Of a DNA stretch of 64,000 nt, positions 8,991 to 17,659 are shown one piece after another. A model generated the notes under the pieces. It saw only the letters and a list, made by a program, of their open reading frames with translations, was not told where the DNA came from and made no database searches. Source of the stretch: Azospirillum thiophilum (GTDB lineage: Bacteria > Pseudomonadota > Alphaproteobacteria > Azospirillales > Azospirillaceae); NCBI RefSeq assembly GCF_001305595.1, contig NZ_CP012405.1:169501-233500 (forward strand). The letters are read 5' to 3'. Position 1 is the first letter of the stretch. Every line of letters begins with the position of its first letter. Position numbers and translations under genes: made by a program.

Positions 8991-9875
8991 ATGGACAGGA
9001 CAGTGGGTGGATTGGACAACGGCTTCGGCAAGGGCCTGGGGAGCGGCCTGTTGGGCGTCATCATCTTCAGCGGCTCGCTGCCGGCGACTCGGGTCGCCGT
9101 CGGCGACTTTCCACCGCTGTTCCTGACCTCGGCCCGTGCCCTGATCGCGGCGCTTCTCGGGGCGGTCTTCCTTGTCGCGCTTCGGCAGGTGAAGCCGGCG
9201 CGCGCAGACCTTCGCTCGCTCATGGTGGTCGCCGTCGGCGTCGTGGTCGGCTTTCCGCTGCTGACGGCGCTCGCACTCCGGCATGTCACGTCGGCCCACT
9301 CCCTCGTCTTCATCGGCCTGCTGCCGCTGTCGACCGCCCTCTTCGGCGTGCTGCGCGGCGGCGAACGGCCCAAGCCGGTATTCTGGCTGTTCTCGGGCCT
9401 GGGCGCCGCGACGATCGCGGGCTTCGCCCTCCTCACCGGCGACGGAGGATCGATCACCGGCGACCTGCTGATGGTGGCGGCGATCCTGCTGTGCGGGCTG
9501 GGATATGCGGAGGGGGCGACGCTTTCGCGCCGGCTCGGCGGCTGGCAGGTGATCTCGTGGGCCCTGCTGCTGGCTCTGCCGGCCATGGCCGCCGTGGCGC
9601 TGTTGACCAGGCCGGACAGCTGGGCCGGGATCGGCGGTCCGGCCTGGCTCGGTCTCGCCTATGTGTCGATCTTCAGCATGCTGCTCGGCTTCGTCTTCTG
9701 GTATCGCGGGCTCGCGCTCGGTGGCATCGCCGGCGTCGGGCAGCTGCAATTGCTCCAGCCCTTCTTCGGCTTGGCGCTGGCCGCCCTGCTGCTGCATGAG
9801 CCGGTCGCCTGGTCGATGATCGCGGCGGCGGGGGTTGTCGTCCTCTGCGTCGCCGGCGCCAAGCGGTTCGCCTGA
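8991..9875 (+). CDS. EamA/DMT-family exporter
   Basis: The 294-residue integral membrane protein has about ten hydrophobic segments in two EamA halves. The first half shows SLPATRVAVGDFPPLFLTSAR, and the second ends LGLAYVSIFSMLLGFVFWYRGLALGG...QLLQPFFGLALA. These proteins export amino acids, nucleosides or other metabolites. An upstream in-frame start at 8910 would add 27 polar residues in the promoter region and is not used. The divergent MocR-type regulator probably controls it. Confidence 0.87.
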   Translation: MDRTVGGLDNGFGKGLGSGLLGVIIFSGSLPATRVAVGDFPPLFLTSARALIAALLGAVFLVALRQVKPARADLRSLMVVAVGVVVGFPLLTALALRHVTSAHSLVFIGLLPLSTALFGVLRGGERPKPVFWLFSGLGAATIAGFALLTGDGGSITGDLLMVAAILLCGLGYAEGATLSRRLGGWQVISWALLLALPAMAAVALLTRPDSWAGIGGPAWLGLAYVSIFSMLLGFVFWYRGLALGGIAGVGQLQLLQPFFGLALAALLLHEPVAWSMIAAAGVVVLCVAGAKRFA

Positions 9876-9894
9876 ACGCCCGTGCGGGGCCCGT

Positions 9895-11115
9895 TCAGTC
9901 GGTTGCGCCGCTTCCGGGCCGGAGACAATCGTCGAAGACGGGCAGTTGCCACGGTCCGCCGAGATCGGCGTTGCGCAGGAGAAGCACCAGCTCGTCGCGC
10001 GACCGGGTGACGGCGGTGTAGAGCCAGCGCCATCTGTGTTCCCGGAATGCCGCCGAATCGTCGACGACGGTGACGGATGGGAACTCCGACCCCTGGGAGG
10101 CATGGCATGTGATCAGCCACGCCCAGTCATAGAGCTGGATATCCTTCCCCACCCGCGGTTGGGCCGTCCCCTCGGTGTAGTGGGCCTGGAACATCCAGGG
10201 ATGCACGATCAGCTTGCTGCGCGGCCGGACTTCGTCCTCCATCTGCACGCCCAGCGACCACAGCCCGGCGTCGCCGCCCCGGGCTTCGGTCGCCGGCCTC
10301 GTCAGCGAGCCGATCATCCCGTTGAAGAGCCCCTCGTCCTTCTGGTTGCGCCGGCAGATGACGCGTTCGCCGGCCTGGGGCATGACGGAGTCATGACCGA
10401 GCAGAGCCCGCATCCTCTTCGTATAGGTGGTGCGGACACGGTGCGTGCCGCAGATCGCCTGCGTCGAGGGTCGCATCACCAGGGGCTGTGTATGACGGTC
10501 CAGGGGAAGGACATGGACCTTGCCGACCGAGCCGAACCGGCGAGGCAACTGCTGCCGGCGCAGCAGATGGGCCAATCGGATGACCGGGCTTTCCCGGGCG
10601 GTGCGGTGGGGCTCGGTCAGGCGGAAATCGGGCTCCCCGGCGGTGAACAGGCCTTGTCCGGATACCGGCGGCAACTGGTAGTCGTCGGCGATCACCAGGA
10701 TCTTCTTGTCGGTCCGGAGAAGATCGCGCGCCACATCGTCACCCACCATCGACCCTTCGTCGCAGACGATGAGATCGGCGTCTGCCAGCGGCCCGTCGTT
10801 CCGCCGGGCGAAATACAGGTCGCCGGTGTCGCCGTCCTTGCGCGGGGCGTAGAGAAGCGAATGCAGCGTCGCCGCACCCTCGATGCCCTTCTGGCGCAGC
10901 ACCTGAGCGGCCTTCCCGGTCGGTGCGCCGATGGCGTAGTCCTTCAACCGCCGGCGTTCCTGCAGATGGTCGAGCACGAAGGCCGTGGTTTTGCTCTTCC
11001 CCGTTCCGGCCTCGCCGGCAAGCCAGAACACCTGCGGGGCCTGGTCGTCCATATACCAGGCGTCGATCGCCTGGATGGCGCGATGCTGCTCGTCGGTCGG
11101 GGTATCGGAAGACAT
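9895..11115 (-). CDS. RecD-like SF1B DNA helicase (orphan)
   Basis: The 406-residue protein has the superfamily 1B helicase motifs in order: Walker A GEAGTGKSKTT near residues 34-44, ADLIVCDEGSMV (motif II), VIADDYQLPPVSG (motif III), and the C-terminal TCHASQGSEFPSV and YTAVTRSRDELVLL (motifs V and VI). It is shorter than RecD2 and lacks partners such as recB or recC. It resembles stand-alone phage Dda-like or plasmid-borne RecD-family helicases. A role in DNA repair or in mobile-element replication is possible, but nothing around it decides which. Confidence 0.83.
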   Translation of the reverse strand: MSSDTPTDEQHRAIQAIDAWYMDDQAPQVFWLAGEAGTGKSKTTAFVLDHLQERRRLKDYAIGAPTGKAAQVLRQKGIEGAATLHSLLYAPRKDGDTGDLYFARRNDGPLADADLIVCDEGSMVGDDVARDLLRTDKKILVIADDYQLPPVSGQGLFTAGEPDFRLTEPHRTARESPVIRLAHLLRRQQLPRRFGSVGKVHVLPLDRHTQPLVMRPSTQAICGTHRVRTTYTKRMRALLGHDSVMPQAGERVICRRNQKDEGLFNGMIGSLTRPATEARGGDAGLWSLGVQMEDEVRPRSKLIVHPWMFQAHYTEGTAQPRVGKDIQLYDWAWLITCHASQGSEFPSVTVVDDSAAFREHRWRWLYTAVTRSRDELVLLLRNADLGGPWQLPVFDDCLRPGSGATD

Positions 11116-11552
11116 GGTCTCGGCTGCAATCGATTCATGGTTGGAGGCACCCTACTTTGGCAGCCTTTCTCCGGTCCATAGGCCGTGTGACCGCTGGCTG
11201 CCAGATTCCGCGGTTCGGCGCCGGCGCCCCTTGGAAAAAATGTGGTTACGTTCCAACCAGATAAGGAACCACGCCGCATGTAGGAAAACTACATATCAGT
11301 TGTTCAGGCTTGGAATCTGGCATGTCTGGATGGCGGTGCTCTTCCCTGTGAGAAATCCGAAACCCTTGGTGCGCCGTCTGATCCAAATCAAATGTAAGGT
11401 CAAGTGGTATGACCAGCCTTGTCGTCCGACCGGGAAGTAGGTAGGTTTCCTACATACCGCAGGAGCCGCAATGGCGCGCCGCTGGCGCGTTGCATCGGGT
11501 TCCGGGCCAAGGCGCCGGCCATATGGCGACACCCGACGGGAGACGCCCGATC
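11116..11552. promoter_or_regulatory. adhE upstream region with two copies of a 17-bp palindromic operator-like site
   Basis: No gene is visible in these 437 bases. They contain ATGTAGGAAAACTACAT at 11278-11294 and, reading the opposite strand, ATGTAGGAAACCTACCT at 11439-11455. The two copies are 15/17 identical, and each is an imperfect palindrome around GTAGG/CCTAC. They lie about 160 bp apart, and the second is about 100 bp before the adhE start. A repressor or activator dimer binding both sites with DNA looping is a reasonable inference. I found no convincing sigma-54 promoter here. Confidence 0.5.
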
Positions 11553-14243
11553 ATGGTTACGACTGTCAATACCCTTGCCGACCTGAACGCCCTGATCGGT
11601 CGCGTGAAGGCGGCGCAGCGGCTCTTCGCCGAATTTTCGCAGGAGAAGGTCGATCTGATCTTCCGCAGCGCCGCGCTGGCCGCCGCGAACGCCCGCATCC
11701 CGCTCGCCAAGATGGCGGTGGAGGAGACCGGCATGGGCGTGATGGAAGACAAGGTCATCAAGAACCACTTCGCCGCCGAGTACATCTACAACAAGTACAA
11801 GGACGAGAAGACCTGCGGGGTTCTGTCCGAGGACCGCGACGCCGGCATCATGACCATCGCCGAGCCGGTCGGGCTGATCTGCGGCATCGTTCCCACCACC
11901 AACCCGACCTCCACCGCCATCTTCAAGGCGCTGATCGCGCTGAAGACCCGCAACGGCCTCGTCATCTCCCCCCATCCCCGCGCCCGCAAATCGACCTGCG
12001 AGGCGGCCCGACTGGTGCTGGCTGCCGCGGTCGAGGCCGGTGCGCCCGACGACATCATCGGCTGGATCGACACGCCGTCGCTGGAGTTGTCCAACGCGGT
12101 GATGCACCATCCCGACATCAACCTGATCCTGGCCACCGGCGGACCGGGCATGGTCAAGGCCGCCTACTCGTCGGGCAAGCCGGCAATCGGCGTCGGCGCC
12201 GGCAACACCCCGGCGGTGATCGACGAGCATGCCGACATCAAGCGCGCCGTCGCCTCCATCCTGATGTCCAAGACCTTCGACAACGGCGTGGTCTGCGCGT
12301 CCGAGCAGTCGGCGGTGGTGGTCGATGCCGTCTATGACGCGGTCCGCGACCGCTTCGCCCATCATGGCGGCTACATCCTCTCGGCCGGCGAGGCAGAGGC
12401 GGTGCGAAAGGTGTTGCTGGTCGACGGCCACCTGAACGCCGACATCGTCGGCCAGCCCGCCCACGCCATCGCCGCGCTCGCCGGTCTTGGCGTTCCGGCA
12501 TCGACCAAGGTGCTGATCGCCGAGGTCACCGATATCGACGAGGCGGAAGCCTTCGCCCATGAAAAGCTGTCGCCCACCCTGGCTCTCTACCGTGCCAAGG
12601 ACTTCATGGACGCCTGCGACAAGGCGGCGGCGCTGGTGGCGCTGGGCGGAATCGGCCACACCTCGGCGCTCTACACCGACCAGGACCAGCAGGGCGAGCG
12701 CATCCGCCATTTCGGTGATAAGATGAAGACCGCCCGCATCCTGATCAACACGCCGTCCTCGCATGGTGGCATCGGCGACCTCTACAATTTCCGGCTGGCA
12801 CCGTCGCTGACGCTGGGCTGCGGGTCGTGGGGCGGTAACTCGATATCCGAGAATGTCGGGCCGCAGCATCTGATCAACAAGAAGACGGTGGCCAAGCGGG
12901 CGGAAAACATGCTGTGGCATAAACTTCCCAAGTCGATCTACTTCCGCCGCGGCTGCCTGCCCTTCGCCTTGGAGGAGTTGCGCGGCAAGAAGCGCTGCCT
13001 GATCGTCACCGACCGCTTCCTGTTCGAGAACGGCTATGTCAACGACAGCGTGCGCATGTTGAAATCGCTGGGGCTGGAGGTGGAAACCTTCTTCGAGGTC
13101 AGCGCCGATCCGACGCTGGCGGTGGTGCGCAAGGGCGTGGCCTTGGCGAACGCCTTCCAACCGGACGTCATCCTGGCGCTCGGCGGCGGCTCGCCGATGG
13201 ATGCAGCCAAGATCATCTGGGTGATGTACGAGGCGCCGGAGGTGGCGTTCGAGGATCTGGCGCTGCGCTTCATGGACATCCGCAAGCGCATCTACACATT
13301 CCCCAAGTTGGGGGTGAAGGCGCAGCTGGTGGCGGTGCCTACCACGTCGGGCACGGGATCGGAGGTGACGCCCTTCGCGGTGGTCACCGACGAGCGCACC
13401 GGCACCAAATACCCGATCGCCGACTATGAGCTGACGCCGACGATGGCGATCGTCGACGCCAATCTGGTGATGGACATGCCCAAGGGGCTGACGGCGGCCG
13501 GCGGCATCGACGCGGTGACGCATGCGCTGGAGGCCTATGTCTCGGTGGTCGCCAACGAGTATTCGGACGGCCAGGCACTGCAGGCGCTGAAGCTGCTGAA
13601 GGAGCATCTGCCGTCCGCCTACCGCAACGGCGCCCGCGATCCCAAGGCGCGCGAACTGGTGCATAACGCCGCGACGCTGGCCGGCATCGCCTTTGCCAAC
13701 GCCTTCCTCGGGGTCTGCCATTCGATGGCGCACAAGCTGGGGGCTGAGTTCCACCTGCCGCACGGCATCGCCAACGCGCTGCTGATCGCCAACGTGATCC
13801 GCTACAACGCGGCGGACATCCCGACCAAGCAGACGGCGTTCAGCCAGTATGACCGGCCGAAGGGCGTGGCGCGCTACGCCGAGATCGCCCGCCATCTGGA
13901 ACTGGGGGGCAGCCGCGACCATGAACGGGTCGAGAAGCTGATCGGCTGGGTCGAGGAGATGAAGCGGGCGCTGGAGATTCCCGCATCGATCCAGGCGGCC
14001 GGCGTGCCGGAGGCGGCCTTCCTCGCCAGGGTCGACGCGATCGCCGAGGCCGCCTTCGACGACCAGTGCACCGGCGCCAACCCGCGCTACCCGCTGGTCG
14101 CCGAGATCAGGCAACTGCTGCTCGACAGCTATTACGGGCGCGCCTATGTCGAGCCGTCGGCCCAGGTCCAGGTCCAGGCCCAGGCTCAGAACCCGGGGGT
14201 GACGAAGCCGGCCCCGCGCAAGGAACCTGCGCTCGCCAAATGA
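11553..14243 (+). CDS. adhE: Bifunctional acetaldehyde-CoA/alcohol dehydrogenase AdhE
   Basis: This 896-residue fusion has an N-terminal CoA-acylating aldehyde dehydrogenase, with the catalytic cysteine C248 in NGVVCASEQS. Its C-terminal half is an iron-dependent alcohol dehydrogenase with GGGSPMDAAK, PTTSGTGSEVTPF, AGGIDAVTHALEAY and CHSMAHKLGAEFHLPHG, which supply the nucleotide and iron ligands. It interconverts acyl-CoA, aldehyde and primary alcohol in the cytoplasm. The tail has a low-complexity VQVQAQAQ stretch. The ATG at 11553 matches the usual family N-terminus; the earlier start at 11490 does not. AdhE is unusual in obligately respiring alphaproteobacteria. Here it may feed ethanol or 1-propanol into acyl-CoA, which is inferred from the alkane module next door. 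Confidence 0.96.
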   Translation: MVTTVNTLADLNALIGRVKAAQRLFAEFSQEKVDLIFRSAALAAANARIPLAKMAVEETGMGVMEDKVIKNHFAAEYIYNKYKDEKTCGVLSEDRDAGIMTIAEPVGLICGIVPTTNPTSTAIFKALIALKTRNGLVISPHPRARKSTCEAARLVLAAAVEAGAPDDIIGWIDTPSLELSNAVMHHPDINLILATGGPGMVKAAYSSGKPAIGVGAGNTPAVIDEHADIKRAVASILMSKTFDNGVVCASEQSAVVVDAVYDAVRDRFAHHGGYILSAGEAEAVRKVLLVDGHLNADIVGQPAHAIAALAGLGVPASTKVLIAEVTDIDEAEAFAHEKLSPTLALYRAKDFMDACDKAAALVALGGIGHTSALYTDQDQQGERIRHFGDKMKTARILINTPSSHGGIGDLYNFRLAPSLTLGCGSWGGNSISENVGPQHLINKKTVAKRAENMLWHKLPKSIYFRRGCLPFALEELRGKKRCLIVTDRFLFENGYVNDSVRMLKSLGLEVETFFEVSADPTLAVVRKGVALANAFQPDVILALGGGSPMDAAKIIWVMYEAPEVAFEDLALRFMDIRKRIYTFPKLGVKAQLVAVPTTSGTGSEVTPFAVVTDERTGTKYPIADYELTPTMAIVDANLVMDMPKGLTAAGGIDAVTHALEAYVSVVANEYSDGQALQALKLLKEHLPSAYRNGARDPKARELVHNAATLAGIAFANAFLGVCHSMAHKLGAEFHLPHGIANALLIANVIRYNAADIPTKQTAFSQYDRPKGVARYAEIARHLELGGSRDHERVEKLIGWVEEMKRALEIPASIQAAGVPEAAFLARVDAIAEAAFDDQCTGANPRYPLVAEIRQLLLDSYYGRAYVEPSAQVQVQAQAQNPGVTKPAPRKEPALAK

Positions 14244-14251
14244 CCCGACAT

Positions 14252-14285
14252 GGAGAGGGGGCCGGTCATCCCGGTCCCCCTCTCC
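14252..14285. terminator. Hairpin between convergent adhE and GMC genes
   Basis: GGAGAGGGGGCCGG at 14252-14265 pairs with CCGGTCCCCCTCTCC at 14271-14285, leaving a one-base bulge and a five-base loop. It sits 8 bp after the adhE stop and 15 bp from the stop of the convergent flavoprotein gene. It can act as a bidirectional terminator, although no clear T-tract follows. Confidence 0.6.
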
Positions 14286-14300
14286 GCTGTCTTGCCCCGC

Positions 14301-15872
14301 TCAGATTTCCCGCCGGCTCATCTGCTCGGCGATGTGGTCGGCCTGGCGGATCGCCAGTGCGACGATGGTCAGGGTCGGGTTCTCGGACGCTCCGCTGGTG
14401 AACTGGCTGCCGTCGGACACGAACAGGTTCTTGATGTCGTGCGCCTGCCCCCATTTGTTGACGACGCCGTCCCGCGCATTGGCGCTCATGCGGTTGGTGC
14501 CGAGATTGTGGGTGGAAGGATAGGGCGGCGTGTGGATGGTCCTGACCGCACCCACCGCGTCGTAGACGGCCGACCCGCGGCCATAGGCGTGCGTGCGCAT
14601 GGCGATGTCGTTGGGATGATCATCGAAATTCACGTTCGGGATGGGCAGGCCGAACTTGTCCTTTTCGGTGGCGTGCAGCGTGATCCGGTTGGTTTCGCGC
14701 GGCATGTCCTCCCCCACCAGCCACATGCCGGCGATATGGTCGTAGGCGTCGAGCGCCGAGCTGAAATCGCGGCCCCAGGCGCCGGGATCGAGGAAGGCGG
14801 CCATGAAGGGCACGCCGAGGGACAGCGTCTCCATCTCGTAGCCGCCGACGAAGCCGCGCTTCGGGTCGAAACGGGATTCGTCCTTGATGATTCCGGCCAT
14901 GGTGGTGCCGCGGTACATGTGGACCGGCCGGTCAAACACCCCATAGACCGAGCCGGTCATGTGCCGCATGTAGTTGCGTCCGACCTGGCCGGACGAGTTC
15001 GCCAGTCCGTCCGGGAACATGGAGGATGCCGAGTTCAGCAGCAGGCGCGGGCTTTCGATGGAATTGCCGGCGACCGCGACGATGCGGGCCTTCTGCCGCT
15101 GCATGGCACCGGTGCCGTCGGCATAGAGCACCGCGCTGACCCGGCCCTTGGCGTCATGCTCGATCTTCAGCACCTGGGAGTTCGGCCGGACCTCCAGGTT
15201 GCCGGTCGCCTCGCCCTTGGGGATCTCGGTGTAGAGGGTGGACCATTTCGCACCCGACTTGCAGCCCTGGAAACAGAAGCCGATCTGCTGGCAGGGGCCG
15301 CGGCCATCGCGCGGCTTGCTGTTGATCGACATGTTGCCGGTGTGGAACTCGGAATAGCCCAGCTTCTTTGCGCCGGCCGCCAGCACCTTGTAATTGTTGT
15401 TGCCGGGCAGGCGCGGGATGCCGTTGGTACCGGTCGTGCCCATCTTGGATTCGGCCTTGGCGTAATAGGGCTCCATCTCCGCCAGCGTCACCGGCCAGTC
15501 GAGCAGGTTGGCCCCCTCCACCGCGCCGTAGGTGGTGCGTGCCTTGAACTCGTGCTCCTGGAAGCGGAGCGAGGCGCCGGCCCAATGGACGGTGGAGCCG
15601 CCCACCGCCTTGACGATCCATGCCGGCAGGTTGGGGAAATCCTTCGCCACCCGCCAGCCGCCCGACGTGGTGCGCTTGTCGAGCCATGAGATCTGCGAGA
15701 AGCTCTTCCACTCGTCATTCACGAAGTCCTGGATCTCATGGCGTCCACCGGCCTCCAGGCAGACGACCTTGATGCCCTTCTGTGCCAACTCGTTCGCCAG
15801 CGTGCCGCCGCCGGCACCCGACCCGATCACCACCACGACGCCGTCGTCGTCCAGTCCGAATTTTGCAGCCAT
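14301..15872 (-). CDS. GMC-family flavoprotein, gluconate 2-dehydrogenase large-subunit type; predicted acetol/alcohol dehydrogenase
   Basis: The 523-residue protein opens with the FAD-binding GSGAGGGTLANELA (about 17-30) and an acidic strand CLEAGG. It ends with the GMC C-terminal block HNLGTNRMS...SDGSQFTSGASENPTLTIVALA. No signal peptide is present; in this family the flavoprotein is exported together with its Tat-signal small subunit, which is encoded just upstream in the operon. Its cluster (small subunit, glyoxalase-like protein, cytochrome c) lies next to a propane-type monooxygenase. A homologous gene in Methylocella silvestris was linked to acetol oxidation during 2-propanol or acetone growth. 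Acetol to methylglyoxal is therefore my leading inference, but other alcohols are possible. Confidence 0.8.
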   Translation of the reverse strand: MAAKFGLDDDGVVVVIGSGAGGGTLANELAQKGIKVVCLEAGGRHEIQDFVNDEWKSFSQISWLDKRTTSGGWRVAKDFPNLPAWIVKAVGGSTVHWAGASLRFQEHEFKARTTYGAVEGANLLDWPVTLAEMEPYYAKAESKMGTTGTNGIPRLPGNNNYKVLAAGAKKLGYSEFHTGNMSINSKPRDGRGPCQQIGFCFQGCKSGAKWSTLYTEIPKGEATGNLEVRPNSQVLKIEHDAKGRVSAVLYADGTGAMQRQKARIVAVAGNSIESPRLLLNSASSMFPDGLANSSGQVGRNYMRHMTGSVYGVFDRPVHMYRGTTMAGIIKDESRFDPKRGFVGGYEMETLSLGVPFMAAFLDPGAWGRDFSSALDAYDHIAGMWLVGEDMPRETNRITLHATEKDKFGLPIPNVNFDDHPNDIAMRTHAYGRGSAVYDAVGAVRTIHTPPYPSTHNLGTNRMSANARDGVVNKWGQAHDIKNLFVSDGSQFTSGASENPTLTIVALAIRQADHIAEQMSRREI

Positions 15873-15932
15873 TCCTCGGTCCTCCCCTAAGGGCGTTCAT
15901 TGCGCGTTCATTGAGGCAGATCGACGGGCCGC

Positions 15933-16487
15933 TCAGGCGTCCTTGATCCAATCGAGATCGTCGAAGCCGCGGTGGATGTAGCCGCCATACTCGGCCGACG
16001 CCCCTTCGTAGCCGAGCTTCGCCCATACCTCCGGCTGGTTGTAGAGGGCGACCACCATGTCGCCGCGCACCTTGCGGAAGAACGGGGTTGCTTCGATGGA
16101 TTTCAGCACCGCGACGCGGTCCGCCTCGGCCGGAATCGCGGTGTAAGGAGTTTTGTGGAGCTTGCGGGCGGCGGCGTCGAGTTCGGCGGCGCCTTGGTTC
16201 AGCTGACCTGCCAGGGTTGCGTCCTTGGCCGCCTCCTGGTCCATGGAGGCCAGCGCCTTCTCGTAATAGGCGTCGCCGAGACGGTCGTGCGGATAGAGGT
16301 CGCGCACCATGACGAGCAGGGTCTTGGCCGCGTCGGGCTTGATGACGCTCAGCGCCTCGGCCCAGGCCGGGGGCGCCGCCATCGAAACCATGCCGCCCGA
16401 AACCGCACCCGCCGCAGCCACCGACGCCGCGGAGCTTTTCAGGAAATTTCGCCTGTTGATCCGTGTCCGTTTGTCGAGAACGCGCAT
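15933..16487 (-). CDS. Gluconate 2-dehydrogenase subunit 3-family protein with Tat signal
   Basis: The 184-residue protein starts with the twin-arginine motif INRRNFLKSSAAS and an Ala-rich core, then carries the short alpha-helical domain of gluconate 2-dehydrogenase subunit 3 (DLYPHDRLGDAYYEKAL, TPFFRKVRGDMVVALYNQPEVW). In membrane-bound dehydrogenases this subunit escorts and stabilises the FAD subunit in the periplasm. It is 60 bp upstream of the GMC gene on the same strand. Together with the cytochrome at 16988-17383, the three gene products would form an FAD-cytochrome complex that passes electrons to the respiratory chain. Confidence 0.82.
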   Translation of the reverse strand: MRVLDKRTRINRRNFLKSSAASVAAAGAVSGGMVSMAAPPAWAEALSVIKPDAAKTLLVMVRDLYPHDRLGDAYYEKALASMDQEAAKDATLAGQLNQGAAELDAAARKLHKTPYTAIPAEADRVAVLKSIEATPFFRKVRGDMVVALYNQPEVWAKLGYEGASAEYGGYIHRGFDDLDWIKDA

Positions 16488-16558
16488 GATCGACGTCTCC
16501 TTCCCATGGTTTGTGGTTCTTGATGCCGTGTAAGCGTTCGGGATTCTGCGTTCTGTGG

Positions 16559-16954
16559 TCAGCGGTAGCGGCCGTGGCGCTGCAGGACCTCGGTCTTGTA
16601 GCCGTCCGGATCCGTGACGAAGAAGAAGCGGGCGAGCAGCGCGCCGCCGGGCGCGAACTCCTTCACCGGCGTCACCGGAAAGCCCAGGGCCGAGAGCCGG
16701 GCGTGTTCGTGGTCGAGATCGTCCACCGCCACCGCCATGTGTCCGTAGCCGTCGCCGTGCGTGTAGGGGGCGGCGCGGTCATGGTTGACGGTCAGTTCGA
16801 GTTCGACGTCATTCTCGGCGTTGCGCAGGTAGATCAAGGTGAAGCCGTCGAAGGCCAGCCGGTCGGCCGGCTCCAGCCCGAAAGCCTTCGCGTAGAAGTC
16901 CAGCGACTGCTGTTCGTCGAGGACGCGCACCATCATGTGGATGATCTTGGCCAT
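16559..16954 (-). CDS. VOC-family protein, lactoylglutathione lyase-like
   Basis: The 131-residue single-repeat VOC protein has the glyoxalase I pattern: HMMVRVLDEQQSLDFYAKAFGL at the N-terminus, ELTVNHD, GDGYGHMAVAVDD and a terminal FVTDPDGYKTEVLQR. The metal ligands expected in glyoxalase I are seen as H6, the E of VELELT, the H of YGHMAV and the E of KTEVLQ. It would convert the glutathione hemithioacetal of methylglyoxal to lactoylglutathione. Its place between the cytochrome and dehydrogenase genes fits detoxification of methylglyoxal made by acetol oxidation. Other VOC functions cannot be excluded. Confidence 0.8.
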   Translation of the reverse strand: MAKIIHMMVRVLDEQQSLDFYAKAFGLEPADRLAFDGFTLIYLRNAENDVELELTVNHDRAAPYTHGDGYGHMAVAVDDLDHEHARLSALGFPVTPVKEFAPGGALLARFFFVTDPDGYKTEVLQRHGRYR

Positions 16955-16987
16955 GGTGATTCCTGCGATTGCGTTGATGGGGCGGCG

Positions 16988-17383
16988 TCAGCGGGTGGCG
17001 CTGCTTTCCAGGAAATTGACGATGCTCCGGCGGACGCTGTCGTCGTCCTGGCGGTAGTTCATGTAGCTGCCGGGAACGAACGCGTTGGAGTTGGCCAGCC
17101 AGCGCTCCAGATGGCCGGCATCCCAGGCGAAGCCGGCCCCGCGCAGCGCGTCCGAATACTCGAAGCCGTCCGCCGTTCCGGCCTTGCGGCCGATGAGCCC
17201 ATAGAGTGGCGGGCCGGCGCGCGGCCCATCGTCCTTCTTCACCGAATGGCAGGTGCCGCATTGCTGCCGGAACAGCGTTTCGCCTTCCGCAGCCGCGGAT
17301 TTCCGGGTGAAGGGCGAGAACGGCATCGACAAAAGGAGCAGCAGCATCACCAGGCGACGCGGCGACAGTCTCGCATGCCTCAT
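16988..17383 (-). CDS. Secreted mono-heme c-type cytochrome (class I)
   Basis: Translation from the ATG at 17383, preceded by GGAAGGAA, gives 131 residues. A signal peptide (RRLVMLLLLLSMPFSPF) is followed by the heme site C42-GTC-H46 and an axial methionine candidate in the C-terminal SYMNYRQ. The spacing and GPPLYGLIGRKAG match small class I cytochromes of the c550/c2 kind. It is the first gene after the leftward sigma-54 promoter. It probably accepts electrons from the GMC dehydrogenase encoded downstream. Longer in-frame starts run into the promoter region and are rejected. Confidence 0.88.
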   Translation of the reverse strand: MRHARLSPRRLVMLLLLLSMPFSPFTRKSAAAEGETLFRQQCGTCHSVKKDDGPRAGPPLYGLIGRKAGTADGFEYSDALRGAGFAWDAGHLERWLANSNAFVPGSYMNYRQDDDSVRRSIVNFLESSATR

Positions 17384-17467
17384 CTTTTCAAATTCCTTCC
17401 GAAGCCTGTGTCGGCGCCTCCGCATCTCATCCGCAGACCGGCCGGGACGGCGCCGTCGAAAGGAAAG

Positions 17468-17483
17468 AGCAAGCGTCATGCCA
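17468..17483 (-). promoter_or_regulatory. Sigma-54 promoter for the cytochrome-VOC-GMC operon
   Basis: Read on the minus strand, the sequence is TGGCAT-GACGC-TTGCT, with the GG and GC elements at exact -24/-12 spacing. Transcription would start near 17457, about 75 bases before the cytochrome start codon. It is divergent from the promoter at 17660-17676. Confidence 0.7.
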
Positions 17484-17556
17484 TCATTCGGGCCGGGGCT
17501 GCGGTGTTGGTGGAGGGCCCGTTTCTCCGCACCGCACCGGCGCCGGCCGTCTCGAC

Positions 17557-17606
17557 TGTCTCGTTTCGAGACAACATCCTGCGACAAATCGTCCCATATC
17601 GAGACA
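17557..17606. promoter_or_regulatory. Shared upstream activator sites (two palindromes)
   Basis: TGTCTCG-TTT-CGAGACA at 17557-17573 is a perfect 7-bp inverted repeat. A weaker copy, CGTCCCA-TAT-CGAGACA, lies at 17590-17606. Their centres are 33 bp apart, about three helical turns. They lie about 90-140 bp upstream of both divergent sigma-54 start sites, the usual position for enhancer sites. I infer that the activator encoded at 24271-26418 binds them. Confidence 0.65.
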
Positions 17607-17659
17607 GTAAGTGAAACAAGCAATTTGTGAAATCCGAGTGCCTGGCACCGCTTGGCGAG

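Noticed and set aside
11116..11552. Sigma-54 promoter before adhE
   Set aside because: TGG...GC-like pairs are present, but none has the exact 10-base gap with TTGC, unlike the two promoters near 17.5 kb.
11400..14114. A 904-codon open frame on the minus strand across adhE
   Set aside because: It is antisense to a clearly conserved gene, Arg/His/Gln-rich, and has no domain character. Such frames are a product of high GC.
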